64,000 bases of DNA from Corticium candelabrum (lineage: Eukaryota > Porifera > Homoscleromorpha > Homosclerophorida > Plakinidae). The notes under the pieces are model-generated. The model made no database searches. It had not been told where the DNA came from and worked only from the letters and a program-made list of their open reading frames with translations. Where the stretch lies: NCBI RefSeq assembly GCF_963422355.1, contig NC_085085.1, positions 10,718,001-10,782,000 of the forward strand, read 5' to 3'. This document shows positions 33,202 through 46,900 of this stretch, piece after piece (the first letter of the stretch is position 1; each line of letters begins with the position of its first letter). The translations under genes and the position numbers were made by a program.

Positions 33202-33252
<51 letters not shown>
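33202..33252. repeat. (TA)n microsatellite
   Basis: About 25 uninterrupted TA units between Msx and NK2/3/4. Confidence 0.95.
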
Positions 33253-33253
<1 letters not shown>

Positions 33254-34769
33254 GTATCTGGTTGTGGTTTAATTAATTAATTCCTTGTGCGAGTGTAACT
33301 ATGCACTTGTCGTCCGTCCTCCAAAGACGGAAGAGACTCAAGAATCTACAGCCTGTCTGCTTTATCTTTTAACTTAATATATATAGCTCCTAATAACTGC
33401 GCATTAGCATAAACCGTGCAATCAATGAAGTGTAGTCTGATCGTATTGGCTAGTTGTTCATCTAGATATGAAATTCAACCATAAATTAAATTAATAGAAC
33501 TTACAACAATTAATTACTAAACACCCTAACAAGGTACGAAGCAGAGTTTATTAGTGTACGCGTAGACTACACTACGAATTAGATAGAGGCATGCAAATAG
33601 ACTTATGTGCGATAATCATGATGCATTTAGATACGTATATGTGCGATAATTTGATGCACTATATAATTACCGTTTGGATAGCAGTTGGAACCTCCGCTGA
33701 AGACTCCGTGAGTGGCAGACCCTTCCCGCCTATCTCGCCGGAAGAATGTAGGCGGAGACTAGCCGAGCACGCGGTGACTAGCCGAGCTCGTAACGTAACG
33801 TCAACAAGGCGACTTTACGTTATACAAGATCGTTCACAATGGCAAAATTTGTTGTACCCTAGTGATTTTCGTAACGTAAGGTAAGATGTTGAGATGGATT
33901 CAACTTTCCCAGCTAGCGTAAGCAATTGTCCAATCACGGAGCAGTGCGTGGGTGTCTCTCCTGAGCATGCGCATTTTACTGCTGTAAGATGGATATCGAC
34001 GATCGCAAGTATAGTCCGTGCAACTGTTTGTACGTAATGCTATCTAAATGGCATGTTACGTTACGCTACGTTACGTGACGTAGATCGCCCTACGTTGATA
34101 AAATACGTTACGTTACGAGGTTGCGTGCTCAGAGTGAATCAGTCTTCAGGCTCGTGGCACAAGGTGCACAAAATCTAGTCACAGCTGATTGTGCATGATT
34201 CAAGATCAAAAAAGTTAGCCGACGGTCCCAATAGACTTGGCAGAAAAAAATCTAGATGATGCGGTTGCAGATGACACTTTTACAGACATAAAAATGCTAG
34301 TACACTACTGTACGATAACTAGACGATAGAGAAAGGTTCGCATGAGAAATATGGCAGGTGGACTTCTTCGCTATTAGAGGCTTTTATTCAATTACCAAAA
34401 GTGTTGCATTTTACACTTAATTAGTAAAAGCTGAAAGTGATAGTTCGCAACAGGTTTGCAACTATATCCTAGATGGCGCCTTTACTTGTGCCCCCTAGTC
34501 AGCGAAGCCCAGCTACGCCACGCACTGACTGACTACCGGAAGCGTCATTTTCTGGCTTTTTCGAGAATACAGCTGTACGTGATCGACTTTTACGTCGTGA
34601 AGCATAGGGGTGCAGGAAATTTTTGAGGTTTGCATAGAGGCCAAACGCGCATTACTAGTATAGTATATTAATTAATTCACAAATTATATAAAGCACTAGG
34701 GAGTCTAATGCAGTGAAGATTGGGGCATAGGCATTGCATGGCCCACACGGTTGCAGACGACCTATATAC

Positions 34770-34906
<137 letters not shown>

Positions 34907-34967
34907 AGACATACAGAGGGCCTGGGTACGAGGCTACCCTCTTCTTGGCCTCAGATAACGCGCGTTA

Positions 34968-35258
34968 TTGACAATGGCGAAAGCTCCTCATCCGGCTTCT
35001 TTCTTTCTCCGCCAATGTCCTGTTATTGGAAAGAAAAACGATACAAGATCAACGCCTTCTTTAAGTGAGTCACCTCACCAGCCTACTGCCATTCAGTTTC
35101 ACCTTCGAAGCACAATGAGCCAAATCAGGCTTAATAATTGTATGGTACTGCACGTTCACAAGGACCTTACTGATGATTTAGATTTAGCAGAGATTGGGAA
35201 TAGGTTCGTAGCAGGGTCTGAGCACAGGGAATCACTATTTGGAAAGTTTACTAAATAA
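34968..35258 (+). pseudogene. hAT-type transposase C-terminal fragment
   Basis: The frame contains FHLRSTMSQIRLNNCMVLHV and then DLTDDLDLAEIGNRF. This matches the hAT-family C-terminal dimerisation region found in transposases and ZMYM-like domesticated proteins (LRSTM.q.RLn.L.llhihk). The catalytic part is absent, and the frame ends in a stop shortly after LFGKFTK. It is a transposon relic in the Msx-NK2/3/4 interval. There is no sign of a host gene. Confidence 0.65.
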
Positions 35259-36454
35259 TCATTATTAATTGGAGCATTGGTCTCTTGCTTTAACGCGCAC
35301 TAAATTAAAAGCCACGCCCTTTAGCGTGCGTTAGGCCGTACCACTTTTTATTTGCTTCCTACGGGCCTGTATATATCACCCTGTTGTACCAGGATCATCT
35401 GATCTAACTATTATCTATAGTATAGTTTCTTTAATTGACGGAATGGCTCTTCTTCACGTCTTTCAGAAATCGAATTGACTTCATGATTGATCGCTATCTG
35501 CATTTGCCAATTGAAAATTTGGAGAGAAATTGCGGTGCATCAATTGTCACTCCTGGTTTCATCATAGTACGGCATCCTCACAGATGCTTCCTCGTGACAG
35601 AAAAGGTTCATGGCAGCAGCAGCAAATAGAATAGCATTTGTTGATTTTCTGTCTAGGAATGACATGCAGCTGCCAAAATAGTCACGTCTCCTTGATGGTA
35701 AGTGTGTATTTGTGTGTCACCGCAGCAACTGCTCAAGGTTTATTACAAATCGATGGTCTAGTTGTCACTGCCCAATTGATTCCAGCACTTTGATGCATGT
35801 GCAGTTATGAAGAAGCATGACATCCGAATATTTTTACACGCCAACCATGCAGCAAACACAAGAGCATCTCACATAATATTGTCATCTGTTCACCAGATAG
35901 TGACGTTTTAGTGACAAGCTGCTCGGGCGCACATCAGATCCCGGCACAGATTAAAATGGCAGACAGAATCAAAAAATCAAAAGCGCCGCATCAGCGTGAC
36001 AAATATTGCTTGGTCGCTACAAGATGTGTGTAAAGCACTTCCCAAGTTGCGTGCCTTACTGGATGCGACAGCAAACAGCATCAGTGTTACTGACTATATT
36101 TAATTGGAAGTTATAGCAGTCACTATTAGATAACACAGAGAGACTCTAGATCTCTTCGCATGCATAAGCATCATCTAAATGAGCTTCTTTAAATACATCT
36201 GATATCTGCTTTAAGAAAGCTTGTCAACCATACCTAAAAGTTTTTGATAGCAAATCCGACTTCCCTTTTCAAATTTACATATTGGTTACTATGACAACGT
36301 TTTTAATTTAAGAAAACGCCGTTTTAGTCAACTTTGGACTCTCTGATGCTAATAAAAACATCATTTTCGTAATCACCACAAAAAATTACGCAGGATAGGC
36401 TAGAAAGACGGTTTGCCATGGAAAAGTCACAATTCTGGACTTGGCCCACGGACT

Positions 36455-37005
36455 AAAAAAAAGTCCATTCCAACAATCGGTGCAGTGTGGGAAAATTACC
36501 AGATCTTGGTATCCCGGGCACTTACAAACATGAAAATGATACCTCAGGAACGCACGTGAGGAGGTGGAGACACTGGTGCATTCTAAAAGTCAGAATGATG
36601 TTCAAATACGTTGGAACGAGCAGTTTCTGGAATATTACATATGTAGACTCCACTCCAGTCGGACATGGCCCTTCCTATTGTAGCTAGAGAGTAGATGTAG
36701 TCACCTTAATTGCATTCCTTAGAATACATTAGACAGCCAATTAGTTCTCAATGACGTCTCCAGAGTCACAAGCGAACTCAATTCAGAGCTTTAGAAGACA
36801 TCCGCACCTACTTTAGTCAGTAGTATTTCTGCAGCTGTTCTAGAATGCCATCACAAACTTGTAATACGTGTTTGTGTTTAGCAGACGTCATTGAGGTAGT
36901 TACACTATTCAATTTCCTATTTTCCCCACTAGACAGCCCAAACTCACGGAAGTCCACACCCACAATTCCCACACTGCACCTATTGTTGGAATGGACTTTT
37001 AGTAC
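36455..37005. mobile_element. Inverted-repeat (MITE-like) element
   Basis: AAGTCCATTCCAACAATCGG followed by GTGCAGTGTGGGA at the left. The right end (about 36970-37003) is the reverse complement with one mismatch. Arms are about 33 bp. TA lies just outside both ends. The 0.5 kb interior has no recognisable coding. Confidence 0.75.
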
Positions 37006-39259
37006 CCTGTCACGTACCTAGACCACATGTTTTCCTGCCTTAAAAGCATTTGTAAATAGCAGTCTTTTGACCCCTATAGATATTCCAAACGAAAAAACAC
37101 TTCACGGAATGCTAGACTAATTTTAGAACGTTTAGCACTAAATAGTAGAGACACGGTTGTTGGAAATAGTTAAAAGTTTATGCGTAGGCATGCATTAGGC
37201 ATGTCATCGAAAATATAATATATTGTATTATAAAAAATATAATATAATTAAATGTTGTTAATAATAAAATATATATGCAGCTTTCTACCAGCCATGGACA
37301 GTGACATCTGCTACCGACATCTGCTTAGAATATTACCGTAAACGAGCCACAAACGAAATTTTAGTGTAGCTAATCCGTCGAACTCATTCCGAGAGATACC
37401 GGCACTGAGTGCATGCAGGGCAGCAGTTCCTGTAAAGGGACACACCACACACATGCGCAACGTCTACACTGTCAACATGTCTAGCTAGATACGATGCAGT
37501 GCATGTACAAATCAAGTCACGACATCCATCTCTCTTTGGAAATCGTTCTACTCACACTACCGTGTATTTTGAACGCCAAAGCTCTCGCCTGGACGTCTCG
37601 CGCAGTGGATCTCGGTCGGCACCGGCCGGCGCTCGCGACTCCACCACTCAAAGGTACAGACCGAGTGCGCGGTCTCTGTTTGATGTCACAAGGCGCTCTC
37701 GCAATTGCGCGGTTCCAATAGACTCCATGCATCCGTACGGGTCGGTCTTCGACTATTGCTTTGAGATTCATGCGTGTTTCTAGACGCAGATCCATTATTC
37801 TAGACAGCCTTCAACATTTACGAGATTCCAAAATAGCTGTGCCTACCACACATCCATAAAACATTCAAGTCTGAGGTCAAACGTCTAGTATTAGAGTTTA
37901 TGGTCTGCGTCTCTACTAGACTTGACCATGCACTTTGTCAAGCGACTTCCTCTATCAACCAACCACGCTAGCTACTTAGTTTCGACAAAAAAACACGTCA
38001 AAAACGAGCGTTTCCTTCGCCGCGCCTCGTTCTCTCTAAACTAGCTGTTTTGAATGCGAATGTAAATACACTATGTAGCGATAACTCCGTGTCAAAGCTA
38101 CATGTAAAGCGACTCATCAACTATTCATGTGCAACCTAACCTACACGTATGCATTAGACACTAGATTTACACTAGATTTACACTAGAAAATGAGTCGACG
38201 ACGGCGGCGCGAGTCGAGTAACGGAGACATCGAACTGTCAGACAGCAAAACCGAAACAGCAAAAAGGGTTAACATGTACAATTACACGACGCTAATGAAA
38301 ATATGGTCACGTTACAATCATAATCAAATCTACGCATGCGCAGTCGTTCCGCGGTTTCTGCGGTTATTAAGTAAGTGTTTGCTAATTGCGGAAGTCCCTC
38401 CGAAAGCAAATAGTCATTAGATCTATTTTGGCAGTCGAAGGCGTGGCGCTGAGGCCTAATAGATACCAACACGGGCTTCACCTCTCCAGCGTCGGTCACT
38501 ACAACCGCTTCACACGCGCTAGCGGCAACACCGCGACCTTCAGATTACAATCATCTCAACCCTAGGTACGCGAAAGCTGTCGAGAGAACACGTCCGCTCG
38601 AGTTGCGACGTCTCTTCGATACTGGATGCTAAATGCTAGAGCAATCCAATCACATAGACGGAATCACCTAATCTGCATCGTCATCCACTTACTCAGCAGC
38701 ACCTTTGGAAAGTCGATGACATTGAATTGGTGGGCAGATGTGTCAATAAATTTGTTTATGTTATCAAGATGAAGTAAGTAAATTACAAAAGCACCCACAA
38801 AAGACTCTGAATTGCTAGCGGATCTAAAATCTAACAATTGTGACCGCGGCCTAGATTACGAACGAATGACGGTCGGGCATCGGCATTTTGCGTCTATTTC
38901 GAGACAGTTTCGATAACACGAGCCGTGTTTGAAGACCAGCTGCCTTTTACGATATCAGTTTTAGGTTCTTCGACCGGTTCGTTTGCTGCAAAATTTGCGG
39001 TTTCGCCCACGCCGCACGGGTTTCTTTTTGATGTAAATGAGGGTAAACGCATTTGCTACTCGTTCGGGAAAATATGCAGTAACCGACATCCTAGGAGCCA
39101 CCCATAAACCATCGACCAATGAACGGTCGCGGTGGCTTTACGCCACTTGACACCATTTCATCCATCCGCTTTGTTAGCTAATAGCGCCTTATACCACTCG
39201 ACTCGCATACTCTTTCATTACATCGCTCGAGCAAAGACGGTGACGGCACTTTCGTCGGC

Positions 39260-40106
39260 ATGAATGCTCCTTCATTAGACATCAAACATGAGAAGTCGGA
39301 GAAGTCGTTCTCGATTAGCCATATTCTGAGCTTGCCGGAGAAGCTCGGATCGGATGGCGACGGGCGAATGAGTTCCGGGAGTCAAGAAGATGTCCTCAGC
39401 ACCGATTCTACATCGAGAGACGAAGAAATCAAACCGATGGCAAACTGGATGCTTTCCAACGGTCAACCACACTCAGATTCGGAGAGTATACAAACGGAAG
39501 CCGGTAAGTCCACCATCTGATAGCTGCTGCAAGGTGTTGATAACGAGGCCATAACGAGCAAACAGTTTACCGCACGACTGTCGTGTCAGTCCAACGTTAT
39601 TCTTCTTTTTCCGATTAGGCGAGCATAACAAGTCTACGAGGACTCGACCAGGAGATGTCAAACTCGGTGAGACGCAGAGCAAGAGACGGAAACCGCGCGC
39701 TCTCTTTAGCCACGTGCAGGTCTACGAACTCGAACGCCGCTTTCGCATACAGCGTTACATTTCGGCGCACGAGCGCCAAGAGCTCGCACGTCGTCTCAAG
39801 CTCAGCGAAACCCAAGTCAAGATCTGGTTTCAAAATCGGCGATACAAGTGGAAGCGCCAGCAGTCCGAGGAGTCTCAGATACTCGGACAATCGGGACTGC
39901 AAGGGGTAGCGACAGCGTCGGTCACACTACCTCACACGATGCAACCGTACAAAGACGCCGGCCTTCCAATGTCATTCATCGGCTATTCGCCGCACCTGCG
40001 CCAGAACGCATACACGCATTGTCCTTCGACCGTCAGAGCTTACAGCTTTTCTCTAGACCCTCGGCTGCGAACATGGCAAGGTGCCCATTGGTGGCCGTAC
40101 CATTAA
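39260..40106 (+). CDS. NK2/3/4: NK2/3/4 homeobox transcription factor, two exons
   Basis: NK-class homeodomain protein combining features of NK2, NK3 and NK4. Exons 39260-39503 and 39619-40106 (phase 1 intron of 115 bp, GTAAGT donor, TTAG acceptor; 243 codons plus stop). The TN/EH1 motif [11 protein letters not shown] is at residues 16-26, compared with the NK2/NK4 TN motif, and would bind Groucho. The homeodomain is at about 104-163: [18 protein letters not shown] then [17 protein letters not shown]. Tyr54 (residue 157) is the hallmark of NK2/3/4 proteins, which prefer CAAG-core sites; Arg52-Arg53 is more like NK3/NK4 than NK2. There is no clear NK2-specific domain; the C-terminus ends GAHWWPYH. 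The intron sits upstream of the homeodomain, as in bilaterian NK2/3/4 genes. Assignment is secure at class level. Confidence 0.95.
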
Positions 40107-41098
40107 GTGTCGTGCGACGTTGACGTCCGGGACTGGCAAATACACCGCAGGACATGGTGGAAACATAGATTGTCTATTCTATATTCTATTCTAGTTGCCT
40201 TCAGTTGATCTGCTTGGTCAGACCGACTTGTATATACTAAATTCAGCGTCAGGCAGGGACTGTATCGGTATCATTTGTATATCTAGTGTGTATGTACACT
40301 TACTAAATACATCGACATCTTTTCCAGTGGAAGCTTTGCATCACAGTTCTGTGTAAAATCAAGTTTAAATAAAAGACATACTACACAGCTCGAGGGTGTG
40401 GTAGACGAGGTGCCGCTCTCAATCCGCTTTCAAGTCAATTTTGTTTCATCTAATTTACCCATCATCCAAAATTTGCCCATTGAAGGGCTACCACGTCAAT
40501 TTGCGTCAGCTTCAATAACAAGAGTTTGCACAGCTGCAAAGATCTCGAAACAAGAAATTCATTGCCAAACTTCATGTCTCGATCGATCGCCCTTCCTAGG
40601 TCACCAACTGTCTGTTCTCAAGTAGAGCGGAACGGTGAGAACATCCAGAGGCAAACCTGCCTATTCACACCATAAACATACAGAGAAGGGCAGTATGTCA
40701 GTGTTTTGTGTTGAAATTCTTGCTTGAGAGTCAATAACGACATGTGTTTGAAAAAGTTGGCTAAACAGTACCAAGGATGCTATCACCACAAGGGACAACA
40801 CCACTATGAAAAAAATATCAACATTTCTTTGAGTTCGCATGAAGACAAACAGCCACTGCCCAACACTTTCAACCCGCAAAACCCAGGGATTCTTACACCC
40901 GAAGCAACTAGAAGATGAAGAACAGCAAGGACTCACAATGCCTAATTTGTATACAACATTGCCTGTCTCACAGCTGTCACTACATTGTAACGGAGAAAAT
41001 TCATACAAAATACATGGCCCTACAGCACCTCCAGTGGCCGGCCCTACCTTGAGCGACAAGCATGTCCCATACGATTACAGTAAGAACAAAGTAACATT
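40107..41098. other. Convergent 3' ends of NK2/3/4 and GPAT
   Basis: About 1 kb shared by the 3' UTRs of two convergent genes. It contains the NK2/3/4 poly(A) signal; no gene is seen. Confidence 0.5.
40368..40373 (+). terminator. AATAAA polyadenylation signal of NK2/3/4
   Basis: Plus-strand AATAAA about 260 nt after the stop codon, consistent with the 3' end of this gene. Confidence 0.6.
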
Positions 41099-43874
41099 TC
41101 AGTCGATACTAAAAGTCGCTCTCTTACGAGTAGCCGGTGTTGCTGATCGCCTTTCGACAACTTCCTTCACGTCCATTATTTCATCATCATTGATCTGACA
41201 TAGAACCGGTGCCGATTCACTCCTCAACTTCAAAGTTGCCGAGTACTGTGCTTGCTGTTCTTCTTTCTCTTTGTCAAACTTTCTAGAGTATTGGTGTGGT
41301 CTCTTAGCTCGTTGAGGATCCCTACACCCAATAAATACTAAATCACACTGTACCATATCCTCACAATCGAGTCAGTCAAACACACCATTCTTCTTTATTC
41401 GCAAGAGCTATCGTTCTAGCAATATCCCGTTGCACCCGTCGAGCAAACATTGCAGAGTCCTCACCATCCTTCATTAGGTCACACAAAAGTGACAAGCCGG
41501 TTGCAAACAGATACTAAGCATTGTTCACCTGCATTCTTGTTGGTGGCAAGTACCATACTTCACAGACGAGTGCCCAGCTAGTGAGAATGTTCATCAAATG
41601 CTTGATCATTGACTGACGACTTGAGTTCCAAAACGGATCAGCAAACCGAGGATCATACTGCAACAACCAAACATTGCCCAATTTGCTTCATCCATGCAAG
41701 TCAGTCACGTCTAGACAAGTTATTCCAATACCATATGGATCAATTCCAACCCATTAGTGACAGGTCATAAATTCATAGCCTCGACTAAATCTTTGTCACT
41801 ACCGATCACATGCAGTAAAGCTCGTCATGTCAGAGCTTGGCAGACGCAGATGCAAACAAACAAACACCACAATGGTAAGAAGTAGACACAAGCAGATTAC
41901 AAGCAACCTACTAAAGTTACAATCACATGTAAACTAGCGCTACTACAAAGCATCAAATGCTTCACATAATTTCAGCAATCCCACACTTTATCTATGGACC
42001 CATACCAAACTAGCTACATTTGCACTCAGAAATCAGCTTTACTTAGTCATTAGTAAAACCACAAACACATGGTAGCACTTCCTGCTCATTACCTATCTGC
42101 TGCCTCACTTACACATGCTATCCTCTTACAAAATGCATCAGCTAGAAGAACCAACAGGCAAGTCCTCAGCCCACCCACTCAGGAACCAAAGGAGTGTTTA
42201 CAGGTCTAACCACTACTTCCTATGGTTACTTTCTTTTCATACATAGTCTTGACAAAGACACACCATATGGCGCCTGTCCATTCATTACCATTCACAAAAC
42301 AATTTCATCAGTTTCCATAATTCATTACTGTCAGCTATAAAGAAACAAAAATGACAACACCTTTCCAGTACCAACAAAATCCTAACCAACAAATGACACA
42401 ACCCACTCTCAATGCAACAGTCCCTGACAACAAGACACACCAGACTATGCACCCAGCATCTCCCACTTACCGCAATCTCGGCTACTACAAGAAACCAGAG
42501 AAAAACATACCCACTTGGCTGGATGCCACAACCACTCAGGACAATTTAGGGTGAGTCAATTGTAACAGTATTGCTACTTCAATAAGCAGCAGTGTTGCAC
42601 AAAAGGAGATAAGCATGTCATTTACATACACCCTAGATAAAGCCAACGTAATTGGATATTTAAGTGGGTACAGTACCTACCAACGCCAACACCAAATCAC
42701 TCATCCTCCCTACCTTCATTGCCACTGGATAGACGGTTGCACCGACATCGAAGCATCCCTTCTTGAACATGAAAACGCCCTCATTGTTGATGCATGTACC
42801 TATGCGCCATTATGCAATGTGTGACCACAAAAACAACAATGTCACTACAGTGTAGTAACCCAGTGAGCATGCATGCAAACACACCTTCCGGAAATATCAG
42901 GATTGGGTTATTACCCGACGTGCTGACGTGCTGCTGCAATCTAGTATGCCAAACACACCCCAGACATTAGCCCTATAGCAAGGTTCCCGTCACCTGTTGC
43001 AAGACAATCTTACCTCATGGACACAAGACGTCGATCACTGGCTTCCGACCTTTCAAACCAAATATGAGACGGCTGAGCAAACAAGACAGCTTTCTCAAAC
43101 AAGCCGATGACTCCACCCTGCTTTTGTCCCACCTGAAAACACAAGCTACCCTATTTAGTAGTCGATATGTTATGACCTACATTGTGGGGTGTGCACACCA
43201 GAGAGAAGTTATTGTCAGTAGCCAAAATGATGACGTCGATGGGTGACGTGTGATTGGCTACGCATAATCCGTCTCTCGCTCTGTTCTCTCTACAATAACA
43301 AGCGAAGTCGGTGTTGATATGTTTTCAAGCTGTAGTACAACCACGTGGATTACTTATTGTGTACGGTGATGGAGGCGGATAGAGCACGAGCGAACACACG
43401 AAAAAACAGTCTTTGACAAAAGTTCTGCCATTTCAGTTGTTTCCTATACAAGTTACAAAAAAATTGAGAGAAAGACTAATGAAAGACTATCAGACGACTA
43501 ACCTGAGTGGAGGAACGATACCGAATGTGAACATGGTCAATACCAACCATGCGGCAGCCATCGTTGCTAGAACAAGTCTGCACGATCAAAAAAAAATGCA
43601 ATTCGATTAGGTCCATGGTACAAACACTTGGACTGTAGCAGACCTCATTGGTAGAAGAACGAAGTATCTGAAGAGAAGACCGAGCACCCAGTAGAACTGT
43701 AGCTCCCACCTTGAGTACACAGTGAGCTTATTGCCAACGAAAACTAGACACACATTTTTACACGAGATACCCCAAGTTCTGGTCGTAGTGTTGCGTTCGT
43801 GACAACAGATTCCAGTATCTTAATTCTACCAACACAAGAAACGGTCAATTGTGAACACCCAGGCGCACTCTGGT

Positions 43875-43936
<62 letters not shown>

Positions 43937-46900
43937 GCAGACTACTATAGCCATCGCTGTGCATGTTCACCAAGGTTAATTAACAACAATACATAAGCTC
44001 TACAGTTCCTCGTGTGCCTAAGTTCATATACCCCAAGATCAAGCAACCAGTTCAATTAAATCACCATCCACAACCCTATGCCACACATCACTAAAATTTT
44101 GTTACATTCCCATCATGCAAAACACTCACAATCTCCCTAAGCAATATACCACTCTGTACAAAACTACATTAAGCCGTACTACTATTTCCTGTTCCAAATG
44201 TATTTGTGGGACATGGCCCCATCTCGAGATACCAGATGCATCAATACAAGGGTTGAAAGCAATAAAGGCCGTCCTTAAATACATGCCACGCTATCACAAA
44301 GCATACCTACCGTTGTCTGTATTGAGAAGTAAAAGAAAAGTACTGTATTGGTATCCGTTTAGGTAGGAATAAAATGTGTCAGATGCTGAAGGCTAAAAGC
44401 AAACGCCACGATGTTTAATAAACAAGGAAATATGGTAATCCAAAAATCCCTAAATAGCTAACACTATACACACATCTAATTAATCTCAATTTCAGCAAAC
44501 AAATACAACTGCAACCCCTCTCCCCAAAGCTACCAATTCATTCAATATAAGCCACACTGCTATACTTCACACAAGAAATCAGAGCAACGCAGAAAAATTA
44601 GCATTTAGAAACAAAATTCTTCCACAGCAGATACTGACACTCATGAACAGTTGATTGGGCAAACATTTCAAAGTAAGAAGGAAAAGAGCACAGAGAAGAG
44701 TTGGTCAATAGAGCAAGCTAACATCAAAATCATAATTCTTGATTAGCAATCCTTTATCAAACTGCCTCACAGACATCTCTAACAGCTGACGAAAGATATA
44801 CTTGACGATAAACTATTTTATTAATATATTTTTACCAAACCAAACATACCTGAACAAGACTGTCTGTAACACTATACAGTGCACATCTACGGCGTATACA
44901 ATTACAAAGAGACCATCGGATATCAAGTCTTCTTTAAAACCATTTCTTGCAAGGCAGGTGGGTAGATTAAAGCAACCTTCGTATTGCAAAATATCAAAAT
45001 TTATCCAAAATCTGTCAACTATGTCCACGACTCGTGCCAGTATTAAGTATTCGTATAATGCTTTAATTTTAATCCACATGGTTAGAATCACACATGAAGA
45101 TGGCTTCCTTCTTTTCCAACTTGGGAGTGTAATCTAGGACCGTAATCTAGGTTCGTACTATACTGTTACCAAGGCTCACTTGAAGCTGGATCCATCTGAA
45201 ACCAGAACGTCCTTCGGTGAAAAAAGAAAGTATGAGAAAGATGACGTTAAAAGCTATTCGCAAAGGCATCTTCAATAGAAAGCCAAACAGACCTTGCACA
45301 CACTGGTAGACCATTGTTTAACCAGTGCCCAGTAACAGACACGAGCATCGTTAGTATGTGCGATGTCCAGATGGCTGATGAGGCTACAGATGGTGAAGAC
45401 GCCACTAAAAAATCAGAGCACCAAAGCTGCCAGTCTTCTTAGCCTGTAGCACTAGTAACGAGAGTTTGATTATGTTTTAGTGCAGACCTTGGTGTCTCAA
45501 CAAGAGTTCTTTACGAAACAGCTTTACACGTCTTCAACATTTCTTGTTTCATATTTATGGGGTGGGTGGGGTGGGTAAACAAAAAAACATTTGTTTTGTT
45601 TGGAAAAGACAGTGTTATTATCAGAGACCCCATACCATCTTCATGACAAATATGTACATGATGTTACTAGCAAAATCAGCTGTTAAACATACTTGATTTA
45701 CACATCTAACCATGGCAAGGGTTTCATTAAACATAGGTGCCATTGAACTACTACTACTACTACCCTAGTAGTGTTACATACAACAACAAATCTTAATACA
45801 TCACAACTTCCATCACCTTTCACACTACTGACAAAACAATGAAAAATCTTACAACTGACATTCGTAATAGAGACTTAGCATGTTAGTGCATGCCTAAGTA
45901 CAGCTGTCACTATCGAGTCTTGCATATCTAATCTAGAAAGCTGCACAAGAATAATCTGCCCCATGAACCAAGACCAACCATGACATGATTTCTAGTGTGT
46001 AACATAGCTGCTACCACTAAAAATTATTTGTAAGGTTGCTGACAGTCGCCAAGAACGACATCTAAACAGCTCTCAGAGAAACTGTGTTTTAACTGTTTGT
46101 TCTACATACAGTAGAAGGAGCTCACATTCAAAATCGTTGTCAGTTTTGAGACACTCCACCAATTTCATTCACCCTTTTGTGATGTGAGCACATCTACTCT
46201 GCTGATAATCGTGGTGTAGAAAGATGCACTGTTGCGTTTAACTAACACAAACAAATATGCCCACATTCTCATCTGTTTGATAAATTTAATATCGTCTCAG
46301 TTGTCCAACAATATTCATCTAGATATTTGAGGTAAAGCGGCTAAAGCAATAACGAATAGCTGAATCACCAACTCCTGAATCGGCTGCTAAATTCCATTAA
46401 AGAGTACTCTACAGATGGTCTGTGAGTCTCTGAGTGTTTTAACTCTTGTCACAATGGATCTCCCAACAAACACCTGCCTCATCATGGTCTCTCTAGTTGG
46501 TAGCATATGATCATAATCATTCCAAAATAGCTGTGGTAAAGATATCTTGCTATCGTAAACAAATAATTGCTGTGTAGAAAGTTTCCCTTTTAGACCTTTT
46601 GATTGCATATACATATAGCAGAATCTAAGATACATGCTCAAGACTCCAATAAACTAATGGTCACGTGCTAAGCAGGAAGAGCACCATTACATGTCGATGA
46701 GTCATGGTGCAGTGGTACACTGACCTCGCATAAATGTCTTCAACACTACCTGTACATTGGTAGTTATCTTCAACATACATCTCACACACCCAAATCTGTA
46801 ACAACACCAACTGCCACTTTTTATAATACTTTGTGTTTATTAGACATATAAAGTTTTACGAAATTTTGCATTATAATACCTCTGATACCTCTGACAAATG

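Noticed and set aside
37494-37795. Overlapping frames on both strands at 37.5-37.8 kb
   Set aside because: GC-rich patch opens all frames; none shows a family signature. It may be a promoter-like CpG patch.
38190-38420. Frame starting MSRRRRRESSNGDIELSD upstream of NK2/3/4
   Set aside because: Composition changes after about 26 codons and no partner exon or family match is visible; an exon ending at GTTAAC near 38268 is possible but unsupported.
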